Source: CAZIQY01 sp964541605 (GTDB lineage: Bacteria; Desulfobacterota; Syntrophia; Syntrophales; UBA2185). Taken from it: a stretch of 50,737 nt of DNA. Position numbers and translations under genes: made by a program. Shown here one piece after another: positions 27,437-35,374 of the stretch; position 1 is the stretch's first letter; the number at the start of each line of letters is the position of its first letter. The DNA lies in assembly GCA_964541605.1 (NCBI GenBank), contig CAZIQY010000011.1, positions 1-50,737 on the forward strand. The letters are read 5' to 3'. A model generated the notes under the pieces. It saw nothing but the letters and a program-made list of their open reading frames with translations. It searched no databases and was not told the DNA's origin.

Positions 27437-28159
27437 TCAGACCGCCCTTGCTAAAGTCAGGACTGCAACCGATGTCGCCCCTTTTTTCATTAATATCCGG
27501 GCGCATTCTTTAACGGTGCTCCCTGTGGTGTATACATCATCCACCAGGATAATTTTCCGGTTCAATATTTTCTCCCGACCTTTCACATCAAAAGCCCTTC
27601 TGACATTTGACTCCCGTTCCTTTTTCCCCAGATTGACCTGGGGTTCTGTATAAATATAGCGCTTCAATGTCAGGAAGTCCAACGGGATGTGATGCCTCCC
27701 GGCAATCTCTTTTGCCAGGATGACAGACTGGTTAAATCCACGTTCCCTTAATCGTTTGGCATGAAGGGGCACAGGCATGACAAGAGTAAAGTCTGAGATA
27801 TTGAATGCCGGATATTCGTATCCTGCCATTAATTGCCCCAGAATCTTGCCGATGGAAATCTTTCCCCTGTATTTAAAGTTGTGAATCGTGTCGAGAAGAG
27901 TTGCTTCATAATGGCCAACAGCTCGGGCGAGTGAAAAGGCCGGTTTTGAGACGATGCAGTCGCCACATAGATGGTCGGATTCATCCGCTCCGGTAAAAGG
28001 TATGCCGCAACAGATACAGATTGGAGATGTGATGAATTTTATTTTCGAGAAACAGGATGGACAGACGGGAAAGTTTTCATGATGATCGAGGATGAAATCG
28101 CATGTGAGGCATCTGGAGGGAAAAATGATATCGGCGAGTCCTGTCAGAATGCGTTTCAA
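27437..28159 (-). CDS. comF: ComF family protein (phosphoribosyltransferase-like)
   Basis: The 240-residue protein has the ComF layout: an N-terminal zinc-ribbon-like region with paired cysteines (CLTC, CPSC, CICC and CGDC in about the first 65 residues) and a C-terminal type I phosphoribosyltransferase domain with the PRPP-binding motif VDDVYTTGSTV near residue 200. ComF proteins are linked to DNA uptake in competent bacteria, but most are uncharacterised and no other competence genes are here. It starts two bases after rsfS ends. Confidence 0.85.
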   Translation of the reverse strand: MKRILTGLADIIFPSRCLTCDFILDHHENFPVCPSCFSKIKFITSPICICCGIPFTGADESDHLCGDCIVSKPAFSLARAVGHYEATLLDTIHNFKYRGKISIGKILGQLMAGYEYPAFNISDFTLVMPVPLHAKRLRERGFNQSVILAKEIAGRHHIPLDFLTLKRYIYTEPQVNLGKKERESNVRRAFDVKGREKILNRKIILVDDVYTTGSTVKECARILMKKGATSVAVLTLARAV

Positions 28160-28161
28160 TG

Positions 28162-28587
28162 TTACATCCCTTTGTCAAGGGCACTCAGTTCTGTAATGTC
28201 ACCTCCGATATCCATACGGGGTGCATCGGACCACAATCTTTCGATTTCATAAAATTCCCTTACAGGTTCATAAAAAATATGGATAATCACATCATCATAA
28301 TCCATGAGAACCCATTTCCCCAGTTTTTCACCCTCCATTCCGAGGGGGATGATACCATACTCTTTCAGAGTTTCCTGAATGGATGATGCGATGGCCTGAA
28401 CCTGCCGGTCGGAGGTTCCGCTACAGATGATAAAATAATCAGTGAAGGAAGTCAGTGTTTTTACGTTCAGAATGACTAAGTCTTTAGCCTTTTTTTTGAG
28501 CGATGCATTAACGCAGAGAAGCACCCGTTCTTTTTCGTCTAAATGCTCTGTAGCCAATAACACCCCCGATTGGTTTGTGCTAAACAT
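28162..28587 (-). CDS. rsfS: ribosomal silencing factor RsfS
   Basis: RsfS binds ribosomal protein uL14 and blocks subunit joining when nutrients are short. The 141-residue protein keeps LTSFTDYFIICSGTSDRQVQAI and the EWVL-equivalent KWVLMDYDDVIIHIF segment. I place the start at ATG 28587 (MFSTNQ). A longer reading to 28629 would add 14 residues with no family support and would overlap the divergent gene's upstream region. An N-terminal extension of about 20 residues relative to typical RsfS (about 105-120) remains. It heads the comF-rfaE2 run. Confidence 0.9.
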   Translation of the reverse strand: MFSTNQSGVLLATEHLDEKERVLLCVNASLKKKAKDLVILNVKTLTSFTDYFIICSGTSDRQVQAIASSIQETLKEYGIIPLGMEGEKLGKWVLMDYDDVIIHIFYEPVREFYEIERLWSDAPRMDIGGDITELSALDKGM

Positions 28588-28799
28588 TAACTCTTTGTTT
28601 TTAATAGCAGACTGGCGGTACCATGTCAATAAAAATTGCCCGCCCTAATTCGCAGTTGTCAAGATATGCGCGTTGTGATAAACGAAGCACCACCTGCAGA
28701 GATCGTGTAACACCACTCCCGGGAAACAGTGGCTTCGTCTCAGGGAAATTGTTGCGGGGTGTGAGGGATGCGCTTCCGGCCAGCATAAAGGGTTTGATC

Positions 28800-29588
28800 A
28801 TGCGTGATATATTAAAGTATGTTCAGGTGCATATGCCTTTCCACCTTCTTTACAGTGGGTTTCTTCCCATGGTAATCAGGGAAAGGATCAATCCTGAAAT
28901 CAGTTTCAATTATGCCACTCTCGATCGTTTCGGCAGGAAGGAGTTCATGGATGTGGCAGACCGTCTGCGGGAGGAAGGCTTAGCGATCACCTTTCACGCG
29001 CCATTCATGGACTTGAGGCCCGGCGCCATAGATCCAAAAATCCGGCAGGTTGCCATCGACCGCCTGAAACAGGTCTTTGACCTTGTTCCTTTTTTCCGGC
29101 CTCTTTCCGTGGTATGCCATCCCTCATTCGATCAAAAATACTATGTGTCAAGCGAGTCTCTCTGGCTGGAAAACAGCATCGATACGTGGAGAAAATTTCT
29201 AACAATGGCGGATCAGATGAAAACCGTCATTGCCCTTGAGAATGTCTACGAGAGCGACTCGCATCAGCTATGCCTTCTCTTGCAGGCACTGCCTTCACCC
29301 CGGATATGTTTCTGTTTTGATACGGGACATTTTAATGTATTTTCCCGGATGCCGTTGGAAACATGGATGGAAAATCTGGGCCCCCGCATCGGCCATATCC
29401 ATCTTCACGACAACAACGGAACTCTCGACGAGCATCTCCCCGTGGGGCAGGGGAATTTCCATTTTCAGGAGTTTTTCGGGATGCTTATTGAGCGGGGACC
29501 GGATCCGATTATCACCCTGGAGCCGCATACGGAAAAGGATCTGTGGCAAACGCTCGAGAATATCAAAGCCATGAAACTGTTTGCATGA
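28800..29588 (+). CDS. sugar phosphate isomerase/epimerase-like TIM-barrel protein
   Basis: The protein (262 residues from ATG 28800) is a xylose-isomerase-like TIM barrel. Likely metal ligands lie in the motifs IALENVYE, CFDTGHFN, GHIHLHDN and ITLEPH, and FHAPF near residue 65 is typical of the family. ATG 28800 is preceded by AAAGGG at suitable spacing. ATG 28833 is an alternative. Reading back to 28623 adds 59 residues that look non-coding and run into the rsfS promoter side. It ends 13 bases before an OppB-type permease, hinting at uptake and processing of one substrate. Confidence 0.78.
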   Translation: MRDILKYVQVHMPFHLLYSGFLPMVIRERINPEISFNYATLDRFGRKEFMDVADRLREEGLAITFHAPFMDLRPGAIDPKIRQVAIDRLKQVFDLVPFFRPLSVVCHPSFDQKYYVSSESLWLENSIDTWRKFLTMADQMKTVIALENVYESDSHQLCLLLQALPSPRICFCFDTGHFNVFSRMPLETWMENLGPRIGHIHLHDNNGTLDEHLPVGQGNFHFQEFFGMLIERGPDPIITLEPHTEKDLWQTLENIKAMKLFA

Positions 29589-29601
29589 CAGGGGGCATTA
29601 T

Positions 29602-30576
29602 TTGTTAAGATACATTGTCAAAAGAATGCTGTTTATGATCCCCCTTCTCTTCGGGATCACCATCATTTGCTTTGTTGTCATGCACCTCGCACCCGGATCA
29701 CCGACGGATCTTGAAACACAGTTGAACCCGAGAGCGTCCGCCGATTACAGAGAGCGCCTCAGGGCCATGTACGACCTTGATAAACCCATGCATGAGCAGT
29801 ACATCCTGTGGATAGGTAAACTTGTTACTCTGGATCTGGGAATGTCATTTTCACAGGACCGCAGACCGGTAGCAGATAAAATATTCGAAAGAATTCCCAT
29901 TACCATTGCCATCAATGTCATTTCCATGATCCTGATTATGGCAATCGCAATCCCTATCGGGGTCCTCTCCGCCGTTTACAGGGACTCTCTTTTTGATAAG
30001 ATAACCAGTGTTTTTGTGTTTGTAGGTTTTGCCATACCGACGTTCTGGCTTGCCCTGCTTTTGATGATTCTCTTCGGCGTTCATCTTGGCTGGCTTCCCA
30101 TATCAGGCATCCGATCACTGAATTTCGAGTATCTGCCGCCGGGGACGGCTTTTCTTGATTTGATCAAGCATCTGATCCTTCCGGTATTGCTGTCCGCATT
30201 TGGCGGGCTCGCAGGTCTTTCCCGGTATATGAGGTCCAATATGCTGGAGGTAATCCGTCAGGACTATATTATGACTGCGAGGGCAAAAGGATTAAGTGAA
30301 AGGGTGGTTATTTACAAGCATGCCCTAAGAAATGCACTTCTTCCCGTGATTACGATCCTCGGTCTCTCCATACCCGGGCTTATAGGCGGGAGCGTTATCT
30401 TCGAGACAATTTTTGCCATTCCGGGGATGGGACAGTTATTTTATATGTCTGTCATGTCCCGGGATTACCCATTGGTCATGGGTATTCTGTTCATCGGCGC
30501 TGTGCTGACCCTTCTGGGAAACTTGTTTGCCGATGTTTCTTACGCCTTGGCAGATCCGCGAATCAGAGTGTCCTGA
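29602..30576 (+). CDS. OppB/DppB-family ABC transporter permease
   Basis: The 324-residue protein is an inner-membrane permease of the peptide/nickel/opine ABC importer class. It has about six transmembrane helices, the DLG(M)SFSQDRRPV segment near residue 85, and the EAA-type loop ARAKGLSERVVIYKHALRNAL near residue 233. The start is a TTG at 29602 with AGGGGG six bases upstream, giving the usual LRYIVKRML start. Its OppC-type partner follows 11 bases later. No binding protein or ATPase gene is next to the pair. Confidence 0.9.
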   Translation: MLRYIVKRMLFMIPLLFGITIICFVVMHLAPGSPTDLETQLNPRASADYRERLRAMYDLDKPMHEQYILWIGKLVTLDLGMSFSQDRRPVADKIFERIPITIAINVISMILIMAIAIPIGVLSAVYRDSLFDKITSVFVFVGFAIPTFWLALLLMILFGVHLGWLPISGIRSLNFEYLPPGTAFLDLIKHLILPVLLSAFGGLAGLSRYMRSNMLEVIRQDYIMTARAKGLSERVVIYKHALRNALLPVITILGLSIPGLIGGSVIFETIFAIPGMGQLFYMSVMSRDYPLVMGILFIGAVLTLLGNLFADVSYALADPRIRVS

Positions 30577-30587
30577 AGGTTTTAACC

Positions 30588-31424
30588 ATGAAAACGGATT
30601 TCAGAAAGAGATTTTCAAAAAACAAGATGGCTCTGGCGGGGGGCCTGGTGGTGATTCTGTTATTTGCTGTTTCCGTCTTTGCGCCGTGGATTGCACCCTG
30701 CGATCCAAACCAGATAAATCTGCAGAAGGTCTTGATGCCGCCTTCGGCGGATCACCTTTTTGGAACGGATCAATTAGGCCGGGACGTTTTATCCCGCATG
30801 ATCTGGGGGGCCAGGATTTCATTGAAGGTGGGGTTTGTAGCCACGGGCATTGCCATCCTGATCGGGACACTATTGGGCGCTGTTTCCGGATACTACGGAA
30901 GGTGGATTGACACCATCATCATGAGATTTGTGGATATCATGCTTTGCTTCCCCGCATTTTTCTTGATCCTGGCCGTGGTTGCCCTTCTGGAACCATCCAT
31001 CTGGAACATCATGCTTATCATCGGTCTGACCGGTTGGATGGGCATTACCCGTCTGGTACGGGCGGATTTCATATCTCTGAAGGAAAGAGATTTTGTTTCA
31101 GCGGCAAGAGCCATTGGCGCCGGTGATTTGCGGATTATCTTCGTCCATGTCCTGCCCAATGCCATGGCTTCAGTTCTGGTTGCAGCAACATTGGGGGTAG
31201 CCGGGGCTATCCTGACGGAATCCGCCCTCAGTTTTCTCGGCATCGGCGTGCAACCGCCGACGCCAAGCTGGGGGAATATCCTTACCGCAGGCAAAGACAA
31301 TATCGATATAGCATGGTGGCTCTCTCTCTATCCCGGTATGGCTATCCTGATCACGGTTCTCGGTTATAACCTTTTAGGTGAGGGTATTCGTGATTCCCTC
31401 GATCCGAGACTGAGGGGATCATGA
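30588..31424 (+). CDS. OppC/DppC-family ABC transporter permease
   Basis: The 278-residue protein is the second permease of the peptide-type ABC importer. It has the N-terminal cytoplasmic/TM1 module ending near residue 35, the family motif HLFGTDQLGRDVLSRMIWGARISL near residue 55, about six transmembrane helices, and the EAA loop AARAIGAGDLRIIFVHVLPN near 165. It ends with the family tail GEGIRDSLDPRLRG. It forms a pair with the gene upstream, while the ATPase and substrate-binding subunits must be encoded elsewhere. Confidence 0.92.
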   Translation: MKTDFRKRFSKNKMALAGGLVVILLFAVSVFAPWIAPCDPNQINLQKVLMPPSADHLFGTDQLGRDVLSRMIWGARISLKVGFVATGIAILIGTLLGAVSGYYGRWIDTIIMRFVDIMLCFPAFFLILAVVALLEPSIWNIMLIIGLTGWMGITRLVRADFISLKERDFVSAARAIGAGDLRIIFVHVLPNAMASVLVAATLGVAGAILTESALSFLGIGVQPPTPSWGNILTAGKDNIDIAWWLSLYPGMAILITVLGYNLLGEGIRDSLDPRLRGS

Positions 31425-31491
31425 TCAGACTGTCACTTCATTCACTTGACCAGGCCGGAGAGCCGCGTTCTCCATGATAGCTTGCGCGCCA

Positions 31492-31956
31492 TCATTGGCC
31501 CTGTTTTTCAGCGAGGATACTGCTGGTGTATTCAATCACCAACTCATTACGCTGGTTATATGTCTTGTTCGTATATGAGAACAAATTTCGCTTTGGATTT
31601 TTTGTGGGGCGAAATTCGGTCACCTCTGCCTCTGCTCTGAGCGTATCACCAAAAAGGACCGGTTTGGTGAGCTTGACATTCTCCACCCCGACGTAAGCGG
31701 CAATAGAATACCCATGTTTTTCTAAAAGTTCGTTGACCTGATCCCCACAGTGGACGAGACCGTCGGCGATTACAAATATGATAGGAGCCGCCAGGGAACG
31801 TTCACCAAACCAGGTGCCTTTGGCATACTCTGCGTCACAGTGAACAGGCAAAGTGAACCAGCAGAAACTGTGCAAGAGAGAAAAGTCCCCTTTGTCCAGC
31901 GTTCGATTAACCCTGCTGCGAATTTTCGTGCCCGCTACAATACCTTCACTAACCAT
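31492..31956 (-). CDS. MaoC-like hot-dog fold dehydratase/hydratase
   Basis: The 154-residue protein looks like a MaoC-type (R)-specific enoyl-CoA hydratase fold. The motif LPVHCDAEYAKGTWFGE places a histidine where the catalytic His of the hydratase motif is found, and the preceding F-S-L-L-H-S-F segment stands where the catalytic Asp segment would lie, but the Asp itself is not evident. Activity is therefore uncertain. A strong AGGAGGG precedes the ATG. It converges with oppC-like gene and is followed upstream by metK. Confidence 0.72.
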   Translation of the reverse strand: MVSEGIVAGTKIRSRVNRTLDKGDFSLLHSFCWFTLPVHCDAEYAKGTWFGERSLAAPIIFVIADGLVHCGDQVNELLEKHGYSIAAYVGVENVKLTKPVLFGDTLRAEAEVTEFRPTKNPKRNLFSYTNKTYNQRNELVIEYTSSILAEKQGQ

Positions 31957-32075
31957 GACTTGACCCTCCTTTTTATCATAAATAATGTAAGAAAAATGTT
32001 GTTTGTTACCTTGTCATCATCATACATCAAATCAATTAGAAAGGATTTCCTTTTTCTGTTTTTCCCGTAAGATGC

Positions 32076-33239
32076 TCAGGCGTCCTTCTTTAAGTCTTTC
32101 ACCCTGTCCGTTCTTTCCCAGGTGAAATCCGATCCGGTTCTCCCGAAATGGCCATAAGCGGCGGTTGACCTGTAGATTGGTCTTCTTAATTTCAGCATTT
32201 CAATGATCCCACCCGGTGTGAGTTGAAAATGTTTCCTTATGAGCTTTTCAAGCTTCAGATGAGGTATTTTTAATGTTCCAAAGCTGTTTATCATGATGGA
32301 AACGGGATCAGCCACCCCGATGACATAAGCCAACTGAATCATCAATTTGTCCGCAAGACCGGCGGCGACAACATTTTTAGCGATATATCGGGCGGCATAG
32401 GTGGCAGAGCGATCCACTTTTGTTGGATCTTTTCCTGAAAATGCGCCGCCCCCGTGAGGCACCGCACCGCCATAGGTGTCAACAATGATTTTCCTGCCTG
32501 TCATCCCCGTATCGGATTGAGGGCCGCCAACGACAAACTTTCCCGTTGCATTCACAAAATACTTTGTTTTGTTGTCCAGAAGATCTTTGCCAATGACCGT
32601 CTTTACTACATTTTCTATGATCTCTTCTCTCGCTTTCTGAGTGATCTTTTTTCTGGTGCGGTCGAGGATCTCTTCCGTATGTTGACAGGCCAGAATCACC
32701 GTATCCACCCGCTTGGGGGTGCCGTCTTCATATTCCACTGTGACCTGTGATTTTCCATCGGGGCACAGGTAGGGAAGGATTTTTTTCTTTCTCACCTCTG
32801 TTAATCTGGCGCAGAGCTTGTGGGACAGCATAATAGGCAACGGCATCAGTTCGGGAGTTTCACTGCAGGCATATCCGATCATCAAGCCCTGGTCTCCCGC
32901 TCCTCCTACATCCACGCCCTGGGCAATATCCGGAGATTGTGTGCCGATGGCGTTCAAAATGGCGCAACCATTCGAGCTAAATCCATATTTGGCTTCGGTA
33001 TAGCCGATGTCTTTTATCAGGGGCCGTATAATCTTGGGTAAATCAACAAAACCCGTTGACGTGATTTCTCCTCCTACGATGACCAGACCGACAGTGACGA
33101 AGGCTTCGCATGCTACCCTGGAAAAGGGGTCCTGCTTGATCAGGTTGTCCAACACAGCGTCGGAGATCTGATCGCACATTTTGTCCGGATGCCCTTCGGT
33201 TACTGACTCAGACGTGAAAAAATATTTTTTTGCTGACAT
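32076..33239 (-). CDS. metK: S-adenosylmethionine synthetase
   Basis: MetK makes S-adenosylmethionine from methionine and ATP. The 387-residue protein has the conserved start FFTSESVTEGHPDKMCDQISDAV, the GAGDQGLMIGYA motif near residue 117, and the GGGAFSGKDPTKVDRS loop near 257. Length is standard. AAGGAGG lies 3-5 bases before the ATG. The 5' leader carries a SAM-binding riboswitch candidate and a terminator, so its expression is probably lowered when SAM is high. Confidence 0.97.
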   Translation of the reverse strand: MSAKKYFFTSESVTEGHPDKMCDQISDAVLDNLIKQDPFSRVACEAFVTVGLVIVGGEITSTGFVDLPKIIRPLIKDIGYTEAKYGFSSNGCAILNAIGTQSPDIAQGVDVGGAGDQGLMIGYACSETPELMPLPIMLSHKLCARLTEVRKKKILPYLCPDGKSQVTVEYEDGTPKRVDTVILACQHTEEILDRTRKKITQKAREEIIENVVKTVIGKDLLDNKTKYFVNATGKFVVGGPQSDTGMTGRKIIVDTYGGAVPHGGGAFSGKDPTKVDRSATYAARYIAKNVVAAGLADKLMIQLAYVIGVADPVSIMINSFGTLKIPHLKLEKLIRKHFQLTPGGIIEMLKLRRPIYRSTAAYGHFGRTGSDFTWERTDRVKDLKKDA

Positions 33240-33274
33240 GTTTCCTCCTTAGACGAATATTCATTGTTTTTTAA

Positions 33275-33302
33275 TAAAAAAACCCGAGCCAAAGAACTCG
33301 GG
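33275..33302 (-). terminator. intrinsic terminator in the metK leader
   Basis: On the minus strand CCCGAG (33302-33297) and CTCGGG (33288-33283) form a six-base stem with an eight-base loop, followed by a run of seven T residues (33282-33276). It lies between the SAM-II-like aptamer and the metK ribosome-binding site, the position expected for riboswitch-controlled attenuation. Confidence 0.75.
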
Positions 33303-33327
33303 GTCATGTTTCATGCCATCCTGTTTT

Positions 33328-33376
33328 CCCAGCGCTTTAGCTATTAACGGTTGCAAGCTGCCGTCAAATCACCGTT
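33328..33376 (-). ncRNA. SAM-II/SAM-V type S-adenosylmethionine riboswitch
   Basis: Read on the minus strand this 49-nt segment follows the SAM-II aptamer order: AACGG, TGATTT, loop, TTGCAA, CCGTT, then AATAGCTAAA and CTGGG. AACGG pairs with CCGTT as stem P1. The loop CAGC (in ACGGCAGC) is complementary to GCTG in the 3' tail, which would form the H-type pseudoknot. TGATTT, TTGCAA and GCTAAA are the conserved blocks of SAM-II, and SAM-V has a similar core. It starts within a few bases of the predicted transcription start and is followed by a terminator and metK. The identification is from memory of the consensus, not from a covariance search. Confidence 0.72.
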
Positions 33377-33383
33377 CCATGTG

Positions 33384-33411
33384 ATCATAAGAATTTAATT
33401 CTGTAAGTCAA
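33384..33411 (-). promoter_or_regulatory. sigma70-type promoter for riboswitch-metK
   Basis: On the minus strand TTGACT (33411-33406) and TATGAT (33389-33384) are separated by 16 bases. The predicted transcription start lies at about 33376, exactly where the SAM-II-like aptamer begins. Confidence 0.55.
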
Positions 33412-33519
33412 GAAAAAAGTAAACACCTTGGAAATATTCCCTGGGGAAAACGATTTATCATGGTTTTGAAGACCATCCTTATTGAAAATCCTTCCGTAAA
33501 AATGACCCTGCCTCGTAAC

Positions 33520-33933
33520 TTAATGATCAGCTATGGGAACAGCCATCTGGGTCTGTGAGACCAATGCCATCAACCTCCCATCTGAGTCGCGGACTTCTGT
33601 TTGCCACAACATGAGATTACGGCTTTTATTCACCAGTCTACTTGTAGCAATCACCTTCGTACCAATTTTAGCAAGACGAAGAAAATTTGTTTTTGATTCA
33701 ACCGTTGATGTTCTCGTATCAGGAGGAAGATTCATAAATGCTCCGATACCTCCGAGGGTATCCGCCAGCGCCATGATGGAGCCTCCGTGGAGAATACCGC
33801 CAACGGTACACAGACGTTCTTCTACGATTAGTGTTCCTACCACCTCATCCGATGCAGCAGACTCAACCTTGATGCCCAAGTGACCGGGAAGAAGCGTTGC
33901 CAGTGCTTGATCAATTTGTTCCGTAATATTCAT
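33520..33933 (-). CDS. PaaI-family hot-dog thioesterase
   Basis: The 137-residue protein is a hot-dog thioesterase of the PaaI/YdiI group. It has the HGGSIMALADT motif near residue 50, where HGG and the following acidic residue are typical of the active-site region, and the C-terminal ALVSQTQM strand. It probably hydrolyses an acyl-CoA, but the substrate is unknown. ATG 33933 is preferred because AGGAGG is seven bases upstream; the earlier ATG at 33939 would be too close. It is divergent in function from metK, with its own stretch of 280 bases between. Confidence 0.85.
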   Translation of the reverse strand: MNITEQIDQALATLLPGHLGIKVESAASDEVVGTLIVEERLCTVGGILHGGSIMALADTLGGIGAFMNLPPDTRTSTVESKTNFLRLAKIGTKVIATSRLVNKSRNLMLWQTEVRDSDGRLMALVSQTQMAVPIADH

Positions 33934-33989
33934 GTGCATGCCTCCTCATTCTCTCCTTCCATGCCGCCAAGAAATTCGGAGCAGTTTTA

Positions 33990-34160
33990 TCAGTCCATGA
34001 GAAGTACAGACCTGACCAGGTTTTCCGTGGTGTACTGTCCGTTCGTCATTTGTGCAAAGGGGTGTTCGCCGCCGAAAAGTTCCCGTGTGATTTCGACGTG
34101 GTTCAGTCCCTTCGACGCAAGTTTTTTTGCCTTTTTTGAAAGTTCCTCCTCGCTCGCGTT
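33990..34160 (-). pseudogene. decayed gene fragment or in-frame extension after the membrane protein
   Basis: Directly after the TGA of the membrane protein, the same minus-strand frame stays open for 56 codons, starting NASEEELSKKAKKLASKG and ending RSVLLMD, then TGA TAA. The stretch is protein-like: an amphipathic helix, then a conserved-looking core with FGGEHPFAQ. It has no start codon of its own. The adjacent +1 frame reads KKIAVLE just before, which would join it if one base were inserted in the GAAA, so a frameshifted remnant is the most likely reading. A recoded UGA is the less likely alternative. The family is not recognised. Confidence 0.35.
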
Positions 34161-35054
34161 TCAAGTACCGCAATTTTTTTTATTGGGTAAGAATTGGAGA
34201 TAATTCTGATCCTGTCCGGGTTTTAACAGACCCGTTACCAGGTGATACAGGGCAAACAGTTCCATAGAGAAGGGTATATAGCCCAGATAACCCGGAATAG
34301 GCATTTCAAAGATGTGGAGGAAATCGACAAACGGCACGCGGTAAATCCATTTGGGATAGGAATAATAGTTCCACATCTCCCAGAAAAGACCACAGATCAG
34401 GCATCCGGACCACAGAGCAATCACGGGGCGCCATTCGCCGCCTGCGACATCCTGAAGCAAAGACCGGTTTCCGAGCCGGACATTGATCGGTTCGAGGATG
34501 CAATAGACGGACATCCAGACGAAGGGGAAGAAATAAAGTGGCCAGACCAGCATCAGGGCAAGCATGATCCATCCTGCGGCAAAGAGAATGGCCGGTGTGT
34601 ATTGGGTGACAGGGAGTTTAAAACCGTATTTCATTTTTCCGATCCACTTGAAAGTCCCGGCAAGTTCAGCCGTCCCGAATACGGCGGGCATGACAGTTGA
34701 AAAACTCAGAGAAGACAGGAAAAAGTACTCCAAATCGGAGAAATGTTCCTCACCGATATAAAACCAGTTTTGCATACGCCAGTTTATGACCTCGAAGAGC
34801 CACCAGGCCGGGGCTGAAATAAAAAAAAGCGCCACATAAGCTTCCGGGCTGCGGGTCAGCAGGGAATGTCCCTTCCTTATAAAAACCAGGGCGTCAACAG
34901 TCAGGCAATAGCCCAGCCACAGGGGAAAAAATCCCCAATGTGTGCGAATTCCGGGAAGAGACCAGTTTAATATCCAGAAGATGATGACCAGCCCCAACCC
35001 GAATGAACCGTATGCCGGCCAGCCCCCTGTCCGAGACGTGAAATGCCGCTTCAT
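34161..35054 (-). CDS. polytopic membrane protein of unknown function
   Basis: I do not recognise this 297-residue protein. It has about eight hydrophobic segments with many aromatic residues, and conserved-looking motifs APAWWLFEVINW near residue 80, CILEPINVRLG near 185, and LFWEMWNYYSYPKW near 225, followed by ELFALYHL near 265. The repeated FE/WE and P-E patterns recall multi-pass lipid- or isoprenoid-handling proteins, but that is not evidence enough for a function. Its TGA stop is followed by an in-frame coding-like stretch (33990-34160). Confidence 0.65.
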   Translation of the reverse strand: MKRHFTSRTGGWPAYGSFGLGLVIIFWILNWSLPGIRTHWGFFPLWLGYCLTVDALVFIRKGHSLLTRSPEAYVALFFISAPAWWLFEVINWRMQNWFYIGEEHFSDLEYFFLSSLSFSTVMPAVFGTAELAGTFKWIGKMKYGFKLPVTQYTPAILFAAGWIMLALMLVWPLYFFPFVWMSVYCILEPINVRLGNRSLLQDVAGGEWRPVIALWSGCLICGLFWEMWNYYSYPKWIYRVPFVDFLHIFEMPIPGYLGYIPFSMELFALYHLVTGLLKPGQDQNYLQFLPNKKNCGT

Positions 35055-35374
35055 GTAACCTCAAACTATCGTGAGATTTTAAAATTTTTTTTCATAAACC
35101 CCTCTGTCTCTTAGGAACTTATGGAAATACAAGCTTTTATGATTCATATTTGCCGCTCCATGTCAAGGAGTTTGGTCTTAAGGTTGAGTATTAGTTGAAA
35201 AAATAAAGAAAGTATAATAAATAATTGTACCTGATTGACCGGAATCGCATCCCACAGGTCTCTCCTCGAAGACGGGGATAAGGGATGCAGCAATATGTAT
35301 CAATGCCCTTTCCGGGAAGCCCCGTCCTGCTGGCGGGGAGCTTCATATCCACAAATTAAGGAGGTAGGAGAAAG
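35055..35374. other. gap with two hairpins, non-coding
   Basis: This 320-base gap between the membrane protein and a small gene holds no reading frame I can support. It has GCATCCC (35247-35253) paired with GGGATGC (35282-35288), then the IS200/IS605-like hairpin at 35316-35344, then the ribosome-binding site of the small gene. Confidence 0.6.
35247..35348 (+). repeat. hairpin pair resembling an IS200/IS605-type right end (copy B)
   Basis: The second hairpin, GAAGCCCCG (35316-35324) with CGGGGAGCTTC (35334-35344), is a near-perfect stem with one bulged A and is followed by ATAT. GAAG-CCCC ... GGGG-GCTTCA is the classic look of an IS200/IS605 right end and TnpB omega-RNA 3' tail. A preceding stem at 35247-35288 would form part of the same folded tail. 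No transposase or TnpB coding sequence is adjacent, so this is a solo end or MITE-like remnant. Confidence 0.4.

Noticed and set aside
34161..34163. Selenocysteine recoding of TGA at the end of the membrane protein
   Set aside because: C-G-T precedes the TGA, but no convincing SECIS hairpin follows and the fragment can equally be a frameshifted remnant; kept only as a low-weight alternative.
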